Source: Flavobacterium franklandianum
GTDB lineage: Bacteria > Bacteroidota > Bacteroidia > Flavobacteriales > Flavobacteriaceae
Length of the DNA stretch: 64,000 bases
Assembly: GCF_007097365.1 (NCBI RefSeq)
Contig: NZ_VJZR01000013.1
Location: 1-64,000 of the forward strand
Direction of reading: 5' to 3'
Under the pieces are notes generated by a model that worked only from the letters and a program-made list of their open reading frames with translations, made no database searches and was not told the DNA's origin. Numbering within the stretch: position 1 is the stretch's first letter; every line of letters begins with the position of its first letter. Below, in pieces: positions 17,978-27,443 of the stretch. The translations under genes and the position numbers were made by a program.

Positions 17978-18709
17978 ATGTTCCGCCACAAAGGTAAAAA
18001 CAGGACTTTTGCTCACGATTTGAGATTGGCAATTTTGCTGTCATTTGTTGCGGGATTGGTCAATATTACTGGTGTTTTAGCTTTAAAAACTTTGACAACA
18101 AATGTAACAGGTCACTTTGCTTTTTTTGCTGAAGAGATAATGCGACACGATTATGCTACTGCAATAACCTTTTTCCTTTTTACTATTTTCTTTCTGTTAG
18201 GATCATTTCTATCCAGTTTATTGCAGGAATTAATATCATTAAAAAATCCAGATTGGTCACATATTTTTCCAATTACGCTAGAAATGGTAATTTTAATTGC
18301 CATAGGGTTTTTCGGAACTACCACTGGTTTATTTACTTTAGATGGAAAATTGACTGCTTTTTTTATGCTTCTTTCCATGGGAATCCAAAATTCTTTGGTA
18401 ACCAATATTTCAAATGCTACTGTTAGAACTACCCATTTAACGGGGCTTTTCACAGATTTAGGAATCGAATTATCACAGCTGTTTTTTTACAAAAAACTCG
18501 AAGAAGTGAAAAAATTGAAGACCAGTATCTTTTTGCGATTATCCATCATTACCTTCTTTTTTCTGGGGTGTTTTTCTGGTGGAATTATCTATCAATTTCT
18601 CGAAATAAAAACACTTTTTGTCGCGGCATTTGTTCTTTTGATTGCACAATGGTATGATTTTTTGCGACTAAAATTTCATTTATTAAAAAGAAAAACGTTT
18701 CATAAATAG
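17978..18709 (+). CDS. YoaK (DUF1275) family membrane protein
   Basis: 243 residues with about six membrane segments. The family features are the N-terminal LRLAILLSFVAGLVNITGVLAL segment, the TTNVTGHFAFFAEE stretch and the middle GIQNSLVTNISNATVRTTHLTGLFTDLGIELS motif, which is diagnostic of DUF1275. The molecular role of the family is unknown; transport has been proposed. It stands alone, divergent from the two-component system, and converges on the vWA gene with only 3 bases between the ends. Confidence 0.87.
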   Translation: MFRHKGKNRTFAHDLRLAILLSFVAGLVNITGVLALKTLTTNVTGHFAFFAEEIMRHDYATAITFFLFTIFFLLGSFLSSLLQELISLKNPDWSHIFPITLEMVILIAIGFFGTTTGLFTLDGKLTAFFMLLSMGIQNSLVTNISNATVRTTHLTGLFTDLGIELSQLFFYKKLEEVKKLKTSIFLRLSIITFFFLGCFSGGIIYQFLEIKTLFVAAFVLLIAQWYDFLRLKFHLLKRKTFHK

Positions 18710-18712
18710 TCC

Positions 18713-20740
18713 TTACAACATCCCGTTATATTTCCTGACAAACCATTCCGAAGCTAGTGAGATGGCAATCAAAACTAGTAACCAAACCCAATCAATCAAA
18801 GGGTTTTTACTTACAATTTCTTTTTGAACGGCTTTGTAATTTTCGTTTTCCAAAAGTGATTGGATTAATGCTTCAACCTGATTTGGGTAATGTAATTTGC
18901 CTTGTGTTTGAACAGCCAATTGATTTAATTTTTCTACGTCAGGATTGACAAATTGTTTTTCGATGTCAAAATCTAGAATTTCAAAATGTCCAGAATGACT
19001 TGTTTTTGAATTCAATTCTTTAACTGAAAAATCATATCCTCCAGCCGAAAGTCCGTTAAGATTGACTTTGAAGGAATTATTCCCTTTCAATAAATCGTAG
19101 TTTTTAGTTTGCTTCGTTTTGGTATTAGTTACAGAAATGGTCAAACGTGCTTTCTCGTCAAATTCGTAGTTTTTATTGAAATACTGAGCCGAAATTTCAA
19201 TAGATTCTCCCGAATTATAGAAACTTTCGTGGTTGACAACCAAAGATTTCTTGGAATCGTTGGAAGCCAAAAACTGAATGATTTTGTCCACAAAAACATC
19301 AAATTTATCGAAAGATTGTTGGTCAACGTGACTTTGCAAACGCCATTTCCAAAGGTTTTCTCCCAACAAAAAAGCAGATCGTTTGCCTTGATTTTCGGAA
19401 AAAGCCAATAAAGGAGCATTGGTATCAATATTCCTGATTTTGGAAGAAAGCAATTTCGAAACAGATACATTTGTAGTTACTGTTCCAAAAGGATTTTGCA
19501 AAGGAGGAAAATTTTCGAAACCAATATTTTCAATGGCAAAAAGATTGAATTGCGAATTGAATTCGGCTAAATAATCTTCTTTTTGACTGCTCATTTTAAA
19601 AACCAAATTGCTCTGTTGTTGGTTCAAAAAATTGAAATCGGTACTGTTTCCAGTAACAATAAAAGTGTTAATTCCTGCTAATTTATTTTTCTCAAAAACC
19701 AACTTGAATTCGTTCGTTGGCTGGTACAAAATTAAAACATTGTAATCTTGTAATGAATTGATTGAATTAGGTTTAACAATAGTTACTTTTCGTTGAGCAT
19801 TAGATTCAATTGCACGCTTCATAGCACCAATATCAGGATGATTTATGGCAGAAACAATCGCGATATTTGTCTTTTGGTCAATGATTTCAACAGCAAAGTT
19901 CTTGGTGTTGTTATAGGTGTTTTTCTCTTTTTCTTTGGGAGAAATCGTGGCTTTAAAAACTTGCAATCCTACTTTCTCGGCAGGAAGTAACACACTCAAA
20001 ACTATCGATTTTTTTGATGACGAAAAAGAAACTTTTTGCTTGCTCAAAACTGAATTTCCTTGCGAAATACTAAAATTTGCGGTTATGCTTTTGTTTCCAG
20101 AATAGTTCAAAAACACTTCTACAGGAAATTTATTCTTTTGAAAAGCGTATTTATTAACGTTCAATTGACTTACTTTTAAATCCAAAAATGTCGTTGTATC
20201 TCCTACAACCATTGGATAAACATTGTTATTCGCATCAAAAGAATAGACAAAATCATTCCCCGAAGTTTGGTTTCCGTCCGTAATCAAAACCGTTGGAAAA
20301 ATGGTGTTTTTATAAATGCTTTTCAAGTTTTTGGCCACTTCATCCAAATTGGTTTGCGTTCCCTTGAAATCAAACTTTTCTGATTGTTCAAATTCATTAC
20401 CAAATTGATAGGATTGAATGTCAAATTTGTCTTGCAGCTCCTTGTTTTGAGATAGCTTTTTATATAATTCTAACGCAGTTTCATTCGCTTTTAAACCTAC
20501 AATTGAGCTCGAATTATCCACTACAATTGGCAAAGGAGTTTTAATGGTTTCCAATGTTTTTCGACTCATTATTGGATTAATCAACAACAATAATATTCCG
20601 AAAATGGATAAAAAACGCAAAAAAGCCAAAACCAAGTTTACTTTCGACTTGGTTTTGGCTTTATAAAAATATTGAAAAAACGACAAACTGCCTGCTATTA
20701 ATAAAGAAAGCAATAATAATAGAATGGTGTTTGTTGTCAT
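18713..20740 (-). CDS. vWA-domain membrane protein
   Basis: 675 residues. Two membrane segments at the N-terminus (about 5-22 and 38-58) are followed by a von Willebrand A-like domain with metal-site features: PIVVDNSSSI (D-x-S-x-S), GTQTN, and LITDGNQTSG. A long beta-rich region and a final membrane segment near 650-668 follow. The topology puts most of the protein in the periplasm. Similar BatA-like proteins are widespread in Bacteroidota. No MoxR or Bat partner is adjacent, so the role is open. It is followed by YoaK, convergent. Confidence 0.72.
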   Translation of the reverse strand: MTTNTILLLLLSLLIAGSLSFFQYFYKAKTKSKVNLVLAFLRFLSIFGILLLLINPIMSRKTLETIKTPLPIVVDNSSSIVGLKANETALELYKKLSQNKELQDKFDIQSYQFGNEFEQSEKFDFKGTQTNLDEVAKNLKSIYKNTIFPTVLITDGNQTSGNDFVYSFDANNNVYPMVVGDTTTFLDLKVSQLNVNKYAFQKNKFPVEVFLNYSGNKSITANFSISQGNSVLSKQKVSFSSSKKSIVLSVLLPAEKVGLQVFKATISPKEKEKNTYNNTKNFAVEIIDQKTNIAIVSAINHPDIGAMKRAIESNAQRKVTIVKPNSINSLQDYNVLILYQPTNEFKLVFEKNKLAGINTFIVTGNSTDFNFLNQQQSNLVFKMSSQKEDYLAEFNSQFNLFAIENIGFENFPPLQNPFGTVTTNVSVSKLLSSKIRNIDTNAPLLAFSENQGKRSAFLLGENLWKWRLQSHVDQQSFDKFDVFVDKIIQFLASNDSKKSLVVNHESFYNSGESIEISAQYFNKNYEFDEKARLTISVTNTKTKQTKNYDLLKGNNSFKVNLNGLSAGGYDFSVKELNSKTSHSGHFEILDFDIEKQFVNPDVEKLNQLAVQTQGKLHYPNQVEALIQSLLENENYKAVQKEIVSKNPLIDWVWLLVLIAISLASEWFVRKYNGML

Positions 20741-20753
20741 ATTTTTTAGTGAT

Positions 20754-20808
20754 CAGTGTTCAGTATTTAGTATTCAGCTGATTACTGAAAACTGAATACT
20801 GCCAACTT
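20754..20808. repeat. Degenerate palindromic spacer (CAGT/TTCAG type)
   Basis: Variants of 'CAGT-ATTCAGTATT' are followed by their complement 'ACTGAA-AACTGAATACTG', giving an imperfect hairpin between fabG and the vWA gene. The same 'gtattcagta' wording recurs at 24427-24482 and 35664-35690. Confidence 0.55.
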
Positions 20809-20809
20809 T

Positions 20810-21556
20810 TTAAGTAAGCATTCCTCCGCAAACATTCAAAACTTGCCCTGTAATATACCCACTCATATCCGAAGCCAAGAACAGACAGGCATTGGCTACA
20901 TCATCAGTTGTTCCTCCGCGTTTCAACGGAATTCCTTCTCTCCAACCTTTTACAACTTCTTCACTTAATTTAGCCGTCATTTCCGTTTCGATAAATCCTG
21001 GAGCGATGGCGTTGCAACGAATATTTCGGGAACCTAATTCTAGCGCCACAGATTTTGTAAAGCCAATAACTCCGGCTTTCGAAGCAGCATAATTCGTTTG
21101 TCCAGCATTTCCCTTCACTCCTACCACCGAGCTCATATTGATAATGGAGCCCGCGCGTTGTTTCAGGAAAGTTCGTTGAATCGCTTTGGTCATATTGAAA
21201 ACTGATTTCAAATTAACATCAATTACTTTATCAAAATCTTCTTCGGACATTCGCATCAACAAGTTGTCTTTTGTAATTCCGGCGTTGTTTATTAAAATAT
21301 CAACGGTTCCAAATTCAGCTAAAACAGCATCAACAAAAGTTTGAGCTTCGTTGAAATCGGCCGCATTCGATTGATAACCTTTGGCTTTGACGCCCATTGC
21401 GTTCAATTCTTTTTCTAAAGTTTGTGCAGATTCTACAGAGGAACTGTATGTAAATGCCACGTTTGCACCGTGTTTAGCAAAAACTTCTGCGATTCCTTTT
21501 CCAATTCCACGACTTGCGCCAGTGATTATTGCTACTTTTCCTTCGAGTAATTTCAT
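20810..21556 (-). CDS. fabG: 3-oxoacyl-[ACP] reductase
   Basis: NADPH-dependent reduction of 3-ketoacyl-ACP in fatty acid elongation. 248 residues with the glycine motif TGASRGIGKG (13-22), NNAG (90-93), N115 and the catalytic S143, Y156, K160. I start at the ATG at 21556 (MKLLEGKVAIITG), the family-standard N-terminus; an earlier start at 21658 would add a 34-residue hydrophobic leader and run through the terminator of the next gene. It is monocistronic or transcribed with the vWA gene behind it. Confidence 0.94.
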   Translation of the reverse strand: MKLLEGKVAIITGASRGIGKGIAEVFAKHGANVAFTYSSSVESAQTLEKELNAMGVKAKGYQSNAADFNEAQTFVDAVLAEFGTVDILINNAGITKDNLLMRMSEEDFDKVIDVNLKSVFNMTKAIQRTFLKQRAGSIINMSSVVGVKGNAGQTNYAASKAGVIGFTKSVALELGSRNIRCNAIAPGFIETEMTAKLSEEVVKGWREGIPLKRGGTTDDVANACLFLASDMSGYITGQVLNVCGGMLT

Positions 21557-21627
21557 ATAATAGATGTAAAAGTTTAATTTATTTATTTGAGATTCAAATA
21601 TAAGTATAATGTAGTTCGTGCCAAAAA

Positions 21628-21655
21628 AAATGCCCAACGAATTGCGCGGGCATTT
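21628..21655 (-). terminator. Terminator of the GIY-YIG-like gene
   Basis: AAATGCCC / GGGCATTT stem with a 12-base interior, followed on the minus strand by an A/T-rich T run. It lies directly after the gene at 21678-22106 and before fabG. Confidence 0.8.
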
Positions 21656-21677
21656 CAATTATTTTAGGATTAGTAGT

Positions 21678-22106
21678 TTAAAAAGCCACATTCCATCTTG
21701 GTAATTTTCCGTTTTCGTCCAAGAAATTTTGTAAAATTTGTCCTTCTACAAAAGTTGGAATTACTTTATTTTTCTCGTTGAAAGTTTCGTACCAATACAC
21801 TTCCAGTCTTTCGATACTTTCTAATTTCATTTGTGCAGGCCATGAATATTTTCTTCCGGTTTTGGCAAATTGATGACCGTTTACGATTTTATCGAACAAA
21901 CCACCGTTTTTACTTTTAAGTGTTCCATCGTTTTGGATGGTTCCTGTAGAACCTACCATAATCAATTCTTTCTCCTCACCATCAACTGCATATACAAGGA
22001 AAATTCCGCTTCCTACTTCTGGCGCATTGCAAACTTCTTCTAAACTATCGTCTATTGAAAAAGTGAACTGATTTTTGACTTTAATTTTTTTTAATTCTTT
22101 GTACAT
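21678..22106 (-). CDS. Conserved protein resembling a degenerate GIY-YIG domain
   Basis: 142 residues, no signal or membrane segment. GIFLVYAVDGEEKELIMVGSTG (residues 33-54) is reminiscent of the GIY...YIG strand pair, and a Glu in the late segment PTFVEGQILQNFL is placed like the metal-binding Glu of that nuclease family. The canonical tyrosines are replaced (GIF, MVG), so activity cannot be assumed. It is transcribed alone between terminators, ahead of fabG and behind sucD. A cautious label is 'hypothetical, GIY-YIG-like fold possible'. Confidence 0.55.
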   Translation of the reverse strand: MYKELKKIKVKNQFTFSIDDSLEEVCNAPEVGSGIFLVYAVDGEEKELIMVGSTGTIQNDGTLKSKNGGLFDKIVNGHQFAKTGRKYSWPAQMKLESIERLEVYWYETFNEKNKVIPTFVEGQILQNFLDENGKLPRWNVAF

Positions 22107-22135
22107 TTTATTTTCTATTATTAATATTAAATAAA

Positions 22136-22160
22136 ATACCCCACGAAAACCGTGAGGTAT
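22136..22160 (-). terminator. Terminator of sucD
   Basis: ATACCCCACG / CGTGAGGTAT imperfect stem around a 5-base loop, with a T-rich run after it on the minus strand, 24 bases behind the sucD stop. Confidence 0.75.
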
Positions 22161-22183
22161 ATTATTTTATTGTGTGTTTAAGA

Positions 22184-23056
22184 TTATCCTAAAACTTCTT
22201 TTACTTTTTTTCCAATTTCGGCAGGAGAATCTACAACGTGAATTCCACATTCTCTCATAATACGTTTTTTGGCTTCGGCTGTATCATCGTCACCACCAAC
22301 AATTGCACCTGCATGACCCATTGTTCGGCCTTTTGGAGCAGTTTCACCAGCAATAAATCCAATTACTGGTTTGCGATTTCCATCAGCTTTAATCCATTTG
22401 GCAGCATCAGCTTCCAGTTGACCACCAATTTCACCAATCATTACTATACATTCCGTTTCTGGATCATTCATAAATAATTCAACAGCTTCTTTGGTTGTAG
22501 TTCCAATAATTGGATCTCCACCAATACCAATGGCAGTAGTAATTCCCAACCCTTGTTTTACAACTTGGTCGGCCGCTTCATAGGTTAAAGTTCCTGATTT
22601 TGAAACGATACCAACAGTTCCTTTTTTGAAAACAAAACCTGGCATAATCCCTACTTTGGCTTCACCTGGAGTGATAACACCCGGACAGTTTGGACCAATT
22701 AATCTACAATTTCTACTTTTTATATAGTTATTGGCTTTTATCATATCGGCCACAGGAATTCCTTCAGTGATGGCAATAATCACTTTGATACCTGCATCGG
22801 CAGCTTCCATAATGGCATCGGCAGCAAAAGCTGGTGGTACAAAAATAATAGTTGTATCTGCACCTGCTTGATCTACGGCGTCTTTAACTGTATTGAAAAC
22901 TGGTCGATCTAGATGGACTGTTCCCCCTTTTCCTGGAGTTACACCACCAACAACGTTTGTACCATATTCAATCATTTGTGAAGCGTGGAATGTTCCTTCG
23001 CTTCCTGTAAATCCTTGAACAATTATTTTTGAATCTTTATTAACTAAAACACTCAT
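22184..23056 (-). CDS. sucD: Succinate-CoA ligase, alpha subunit
   Basis: Citric acid cycle enzyme that makes succinate from succinyl-CoA with nucleotide phosphorylation. 290 residues with a CoA-binding Rossmann domain ([32 protein letters not shown]), the NCPG turn ([12 protein letters not shown]) and the phosphohistidine H248 in GHAGAIVGG. sucC is not adjacent, a split arrangement often seen in Bacteroidota. The upstream TACTTTTG box on the minus strand at 23091-23098 fits its promoter. Confidence 0.96.
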   Translation of the reverse strand: MSVLVNKDSKIIVQGFTGSEGTFHASQMIEYGTNVVGGVTPGKGGTVHLDRPVFNTVKDAVDQAGADTTIIFVPPAFAADAIMEAADAGIKVIIAITEGIPVADMIKANNYIKSRNCRLIGPNCPGVITPGEAKVGIMPGFVFKKGTVGIVSKSGTLTYEAADQVVKQGLGITTAIGIGGDPIIGTTTKEAVELFMNDPETECIVMIGEIGGQLEADAAKWIKADGNRKPVIGFIAGETAPKGRTMGHAGAIVGGDDDTAEAKKRIMRECGIHVVDSPAEIGKKVKEVLG

Positions 23057-23090
23057 GATATATTTTTTATGTGGTTTTTTTATTGATGTG

Positions 23091-23098
23091 CAAAAGTA
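23091..23098 (-). promoter_or_regulatory. sucD promoter -7 element
   Basis: Minus-strand TACTTTTG, an exact TAnnTTTG match 35 bases upstream of the sucD start and between it and the next gene. A clear -33 TTTG is not seen. Confidence 0.6.
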
Positions 23099-23128
23099 TG
23101 GTTTTGCGGTTAATATTTGAAAAAATAG

Positions 23129-23491
23129 TTAAGAAAAATGACTCATTTGATACCCTTTGAACAATTTATCGTCTTTGACTTCCCAAATTACGAAAAAATT
23201 ACCCATTAGCATTTCCTCTCGTGGGTTTTCAATAGTTTTTACAAAGTGGGAAAATCGCAATGAAACAAGATTTTTTTCTTGAAGAATATGACTAATTCTA
23301 ATTTTGGAACGAACGTAAGCCTTAGCCAATTCATCGGTTAGGGACAAAATATCATTGAAATCCATTTGGATAAAACCTTTGCTAGTATTCCAATCGATGG
23401 TGACTTCAGGATGAAGCAACTCGCTAACAGTTTTTCTATCTAAGAGGACATCAGATTTATAGAAATCGAGAACAATATCTTTTGGTTTCAT
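23129..23491 (-). CDS. NTF2/SnoaL-like protein
   Basis: 120 residues, cytosolic. The pattern is that of the NTF2-like cone fold: N-terminal helix (PKDIVLDFYKS), VSELLHPEVTIDWNTSKG, and a C-terminal beta-sheet (LVSLRFSHFVKTIENP ... GNFFVIWEVKDDKLFKGYQMSH). Such small proteins can be enzymes or ligand binders. The gene begins one base behind the LpxD-like gene, so the two are probably co-transcribed. No catalytic assignment is possible. Confidence 0.75.
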   Translation of the reverse strand: MKPKDIVLDFYKSDVLLDRKTVSELLHPEVTIDWNTSKGFIQMDFNDILSLTDELAKAYVRSKIRISHILQEKNLVSLRFSHFVKTIENPREEMLMGNFFVIWEVKDDKLFKGYQMSHFS

Positions 23492-23492
23492 A

Positions 23493-24422
23493 TTACTTTA
23501 GTTTATTGAGTATTTCCGGAATCTTTTTAATATTGGCAAGTTGTTTTAATTTTTCTCTTGATTCTTCGATAGGTGTACCAAAATAGGTTTTGCCACCTTC
23601 AATTGATTTTGTAACTCCAGTTTGTCCTAAAATTACTGCTTTCTCTCCTATTGTTATACCACTTGTGGTTCCTACTTGTCCCCAAATAGTAACTTCGTCT
23701 TTTATGATTACACAACCTGCAATTCCTGTTTGGGAAGCAATTAAGCATTTTTTTCCTATAACGGTGTCGTGTCCAACGTGTACTTGATTGTCTAATTTTG
23801 TTCCTTCGCCAATAATTGTATCGCCGGTGACTCCTTTGTCAATAGTACAAAGTGCTCCAATACCAACATTGTCCTTGATAACTACTCTTCCACCTGAAAT
23901 TAATTGGTCAAAACCATCAGGACGTTTTTTATAATAAAAAGCATCTGCTCCGAGAATGGATCCAGCGTGAATAATCACATTATCACCAATTACAGTATGA
24001 TCATAAATGGAAACATTCGAATGAATCAAACAATTTTTTCCAATAACAACTTCGTTTCCAATGAAGGAATTAGGTTGGATTACAGTTCCTGCTCCAATTT
24101 TGGCGGAAGCTGAAATAGCAACATTCGAAAATTGAAAGGGTTTAAAATGTTTGGTTAAAGTATTGAAATCACGAAATGGGTCTTCCGAAATCAATAAGGC
24201 TTTACCTTCAGGACAATCTACATTTTTATTGATTAAAATGGTTGTTGCAGCAGAACTTAATGCTTTATCGTAATATTTGGGATGATCAACAAAAACAATA
24301 TCACCTGATTCTACTACGTGAATTTCATTCATTCCATAAACTAGGAAATTTTCATCACCAACAAATTCGCTGTTGATAATAGCTGCAATTTCCTTTAAAG
24401 TATGTGTTGTATTGAATTTCAT
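23493..24422 (-). CDS. LpxD-like left-handed beta-helix acyltransferase (paralogue)
   Basis: 309 residues with an N-terminal LpxD-type domain ([26 protein letters not shown]) and many hexapeptide repeats ([23 protein letters not shown] and on), plus a His in the catalytic context (H218 in [12 protein letters not shown]). It is shorter than and clearly distinct from the lpxD at 27444-28478. Such second copies sit beside efp in flavobacteria. It may acylate a UDP-sugar other than the lipid A precursor, or be a relic with altered specificity; the sequence does not decide this. Confidence 0.85.
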   Translation of the reverse strand: MKFNTTHTLKEIAAIINSEFVGDENFLVYGMNEIHVVESGDIVFVDHPKYYDKALSSAATTILINKNVDCPEGKALLISEDPFRDFNTLTKHFKPFQFSNVAISASAKIGAGTVIQPNSFIGNEVVIGKNCLIHSNVSIYDHTVIGDNVIIHAGSILGADAFYYKKRPDGFDQLISGGRVVIKDNVGIGALCTIDKGVTGDTIIGEGTKLDNQVHVGHDTVIGKKCLIASQTGIAGCVIIKDEVTIWGQVGTTSGITIGEKAVILGQTGVTKSIEGGKTYFGTPIEESREKLKQLANIKKIPEILNKLK

Positions 24423-24426
24423 AATT

Positions 24427-24482
24427 TAGTGTTCAGTATTCGGTATTCATCTTATCTGCAAACTGCAATCTGAATACTGCCA
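24427..24482. repeat. Degenerate palindromic spacer (second copy type)
   Basis: Between efp and the LpxD-like gene the DNA is composed of 'gtgttcagtattcggtattca' followed by 'tgcaatctgaatactgccaac', the same wording and order as the spacer at 20754-20808, and is partly self-complementary. Confidence 0.55.
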
Positions 24483-24483
24483 A

Positions 24484-25050
24484 CTATTCTTTTACTCTTT
24501 CCATATAATTTCCGGTAGTCGTATCGATTTTAATTTTGTCTCCTTCATTGATAAACAAGGGAACATTTACTGATGCTCCTGTTTCTACCGTAGCCGATTT
24601 TGTTGCATTTGTTGCAGTATTTCCTTTGATTCCAGGCTCTGCATAAGTCACTACTAAAACTACTGATGCTGGCATATCTACTGAAAGTGGTAAATCTGTT
24701 TCCGTATTGATACTTACCATAACATTTTCGCCCTCTTTTAACAAGTCTGGAGAATCCAAAATATTTTTGTTCAATGAAATTTGCTCGAAAGATTCTACGT
24801 TCATAAAGTGAAACAAATCGCCTTCTGGATATAAATATTGGAATTTATGATTCTCTACACGAACTTCTTCAATTTTGTGACCTGCCGAAAAGGTATTGTC
24901 TAATACTTTTCCGTTTGTTAAACTTCTAAGTTTTGTTCTCACAAAAGCGGGTCCTTTTCCAGGTTTAACGTGAAGAAATTCAATGATTTTATAAATATCA
25001 TTGTTATATTTTATGCACAATCCGTTTCTAATATCTGATGTTGATGCCAT
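24484..25050 (-). CDS. efp: Translation elongation factor P
   Basis: Relieves ribosome stalling at polyproline. 188 residues with a KOW-like first domain and two OB domains; the modified-loop lysine is K32 in HVKPGKGPAFVRTK. The C-terminal signature (LPLFINEGDKIKIDTTTGNYMERVKE in type) is intact. No epmA/epmB or rhamnosyl-transferase gene is next to it. It lies between the LpxD-like gene and lpxA, all on the minus strand. Confidence 0.96.
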   Translation of the reverse strand: MASTSDIRNGLCIKYNNDIYKIIEFLHVKPGKGPAFVRTKLRSLTNGKVLDNTFSAGHKIEEVRVENHKFQYLYPEGDLFHFMNVESFEQISLNKNILDSPDLLKEGENVMVSINTETDLPLSVDMPASVVLVVTYAEPGIKGNTATNATKSATVETGASVNVPLFINEGDKIKIDTTTGNYMERVKE

Positions 25051-25174
25051 TTTTATGTTTTTTGTTGTTTAAATTTGTTTAAAGTTGTTTGAAGTTTGAC
25101 GCATTAATGGGGTCGAATTTCTTAAATCTGAAACTTGTAACCTCTTCCTGAATCCGCAACCTGAAATCTGAGCA

Positions 25175-25960
25175 CTAGTAATTCCCCGAATAACCTTTCA
25201 TTACACCTCTGGATGAATTTCTGATAAAATCAATAATTTCGTCACGCTCAGGAGTTGCTTCCATTTCAGCTTCAATAATTCCTAAAGCTTGTGTTACATT
25301 GTAATTTTTTTGGTACAATATTCTGTAAATTTCTTGAATTTCTTTTATTTTTTCAGATGAAAATCCACGTCTTCTCAATCCAACTGAATTTATTCCAACA
25401 TAAGATAAAGGTTCTTTCGCCGCTTTTGTAAATGGCGGAACGTCTTTTCGTAGCAAAGAACCTCCAGAAATCATGGCATGATCACCCACGCTAATAAATT
25501 GATGTACAGCGGAAAGTCCTCCAATAATGGCATAATTCCCAATTGTAACGTGACCTCCCAAAAGTACTCCATTAACAATAATCGCATTGTTACCAATATG
25601 ACAATCGTGGGCAATATGCGCCGCTGCCATTATCAAACAATTATCACCAATTACAGTTTGCCCAGAAGCAATCGTACCTCTATTGATCGTTACACATTCT
25701 CTAATTGTACAATTATCACCAATTATTGCCAAAGAATCTTCTCCACCAAACTTCAAATCTTGTGGAATGGCAGAAATTACTGCTCCTGGAAAAATATTAC
25801 AATTTTTCCCTATTCTTGCACCTTCCATGATAGTTACATTTGAACCTATCCAAGTTCCATCGCCTATAATAACGTTATTATGAATAGTAGTAAAAGGTTC
25901 AATAACTACATTTTTGGCAATTTTGGCACCGGGATGAACATAAGCAAGCGGTTGATTCAT
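25175..25960 (-). CDS. lpxA: UDP-N-acetylglucosamine acyltransferase
   Basis: First step of lipid A synthesis: transfer of a 3-hydroxyacyl chain from ACP to UDP-GlcNAc. 261 residues, mostly hexapeptide repeats of a left-handed beta-helix, with the catalytic His H118 in AAAHIAHDCHIGN and a C-terminal helical domain (GFSSEKIKEIQEIYRILYQ). It follows lpxC-fabZ by about 90 bases of repetitive spacer. Confidence 0.95.
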   Translation of the reverse strand: MNQPLAYVHPGAKIAKNVVIEPFTTIHNNVIIGDGTWIGSNVTIMEGARIGKNCNIFPGAVISAIPQDLKFGGEDSLAIIGDNCTIRECVTINRGTIASGQTVIGDNCLIMAAAHIAHDCHIGNNAIIVNGVLLGGHVTIGNYAIIGGLSAVHQFISVGDHAMISGGSLLRKDVPPFTKAAKEPLSYVGINSVGLRRRGFSSEKIKEIQEIYRILYQKNYNVTQALGIIEAEMEATPERDEIIDFIRNSSRGVMKGYSGNY

Positions 25961-26051
25961 ATAGTTTTGTTTATGGTTTGGAGTTTATGGCTTGTGGTTG
26001 AGGATGTGTTTTTAACTATAAACCATCAACAACAAACTTTAAACATTTTAA

Positions 26052-27440
26052 TTACTGTTTTTTGGCTATTTGAGCCATCAATTCTGCTTCGGCTACGAGT
26101 TTTCCATTAGCATAAGCGTTGGCTTGCATGTGGCATATTCCTCTTCTTATAGGCGTGATTAATTCACATTTAAATGTTAATGTATCACCCGGAAGCACTT
26201 TATGTTTGAATTTGACATTGTCGATTTTCATAAAATAAGTCAAATAATTTTCAGGATCTGGAACAGTACTCAATACTAAAATCCCTCCTGTTTGCGCCAT
26301 AGCTTCTACAATAATAACGCCCGGCATTACTGGAGCTCCTGGAAAATGACCCACGAAAAAACTTTCGTTCATGGTTACATTTTTCAATCCAACGATATGA
26401 CTTTCAGACATTTCTAAGATTCTATCGATAAACAAAAAGGGAGGTCTGTGTGGCAAAACCGACATAATTTTGTGTATATCCATCAATGGCTCTTGATTCA
26501 AATCATAAACAGGAACGTAGTTTCTTTGTTCGATTTTAATGATTTTTGCAATTTTTTTGGCAAACTGAGTGTTGACAAAATGTCCCGGTTTGTTTGCAAT
26601 TACTTTTCCTTGGATTCTAGTTCCTATTAAGGATAAATCGCCAACCACATCCAACAATTTATGTCTTGCGGCTTCGTTTGGATAATGAAGGGTTAAATTA
26701 TCTAAAATTCCATTGGGTTTGACAGTCAATTCCTCTTTTCCAAAAGCAATTTTTAGATTATTCATTGTCTTTTCGGAAATTTCTTTATCTACATAAACAA
26801 TGGCATTATTCAAATCGCCACCTTTTATCAATCCTTCTTCTAACAAAAATTCTAATTCATGCAGAAAACTAAAGGTTCTTGAATCGGCGATTTCTGTTTT
26901 AAAATCAGCAATTGTTTTCATCGTGGCATTTTGAGTACCTAAAACTTTAGTTCCAAAATCGACCATTGCCGTAACGCTGTAGTTATCATTTGGCATAATC
27001 ATAATTTCACTACCCGATTCTTCATCGGTAAACGAAATTATTTCTTTTACAACATACACATTCCTTTTGGCTTCCTGATCTTGAAAACCTGCTTTTTCTA
27101 AAGCTTCAACAAAATATTTCGAAGAACCATCCATAATAGGAAGTTCTGATGCGTCTAATTCTATGATAATATTATCTAAATCGCAACCCACTAATGCCGC
27201 CAAAACGTGTTCAGGAGTTTGAATTTTAACTCCTAATTTTTCTAAATTAGTTCCTCTTTGAGTATTTACAACATAATTGGCATCGGCTTCAATAACAGGT
27301 TGTCCCTCTAAATCCTTTCGAACGAAAGTAAAACCATTATTGATTGGAGCAGGTTTGAAAGTCATAGTCACTTCTTTCCCTGTGTGTAATCCAACTCCGG
27401 TTAGTGAAATTTCTGTTTTGATAGTCTTCTGTTTAACCAT
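26052..27440 (-). CDS. lpxC-fabZ: Bifunctional UDP-3-O-acyl-GlcNAc deacetylase / 3-hydroxyacyl-ACP dehydratase
   Basis: 462 residues. LpxC occupies about 1-300 with zinc ligands H78 (PEHVLAAL), H260 and D264 (HKLLDVVGDL) and a catalytic His near 287. FabZ occupies about 315-462 with the active-site H365 (GHFPGAPVMPG) and E379 (EAMAQTGG). The fusion joins lipid A commitment with fatty acid dehydration, both drawing on 3-hydroxyacyl-ACP, and is the usual form in Bacteroidota. It lies 3 bases after lpxD, so translation is probably coupled. Confidence 0.96.
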   Translation of the reverse strand: MVKQKTIKTEISLTGVGLHTGKEVTMTFKPAPINNGFTFVRKDLEGQPVIEADANYVVNTQRGTNLEKLGVKIQTPEHVLAALVGCDLDNIIIELDASELPIMDGSSKYFVEALEKAGFQDQEAKRNVYVVKEIISFTDEESGSEIMIMPNDNYSVTAMVDFGTKVLGTQNATMKTIADFKTEIADSRTFSFLHELEFLLEEGLIKGGDLNNAIVYVDKEISEKTMNNLKIAFGKEELTVKPNGILDNLTLHYPNEAARHKLLDVVGDLSLIGTRIQGKVIANKPGHFVNTQFAKKIAKIIKIEQRNYVPVYDLNQEPLMDIHKIMSVLPHRPPFLFIDRILEMSESHIVGLKNVTMNESFFVGHFPGAPVMPGVIIVEAMAQTGGILVLSTVPDPENYLTYFMKIDNVKFKHKVLPGDTLTFKCELITPIRRGICHMQANAYANGKLVAEAELMAQIAKKQ

Positions 27441-27443
27441 TGT

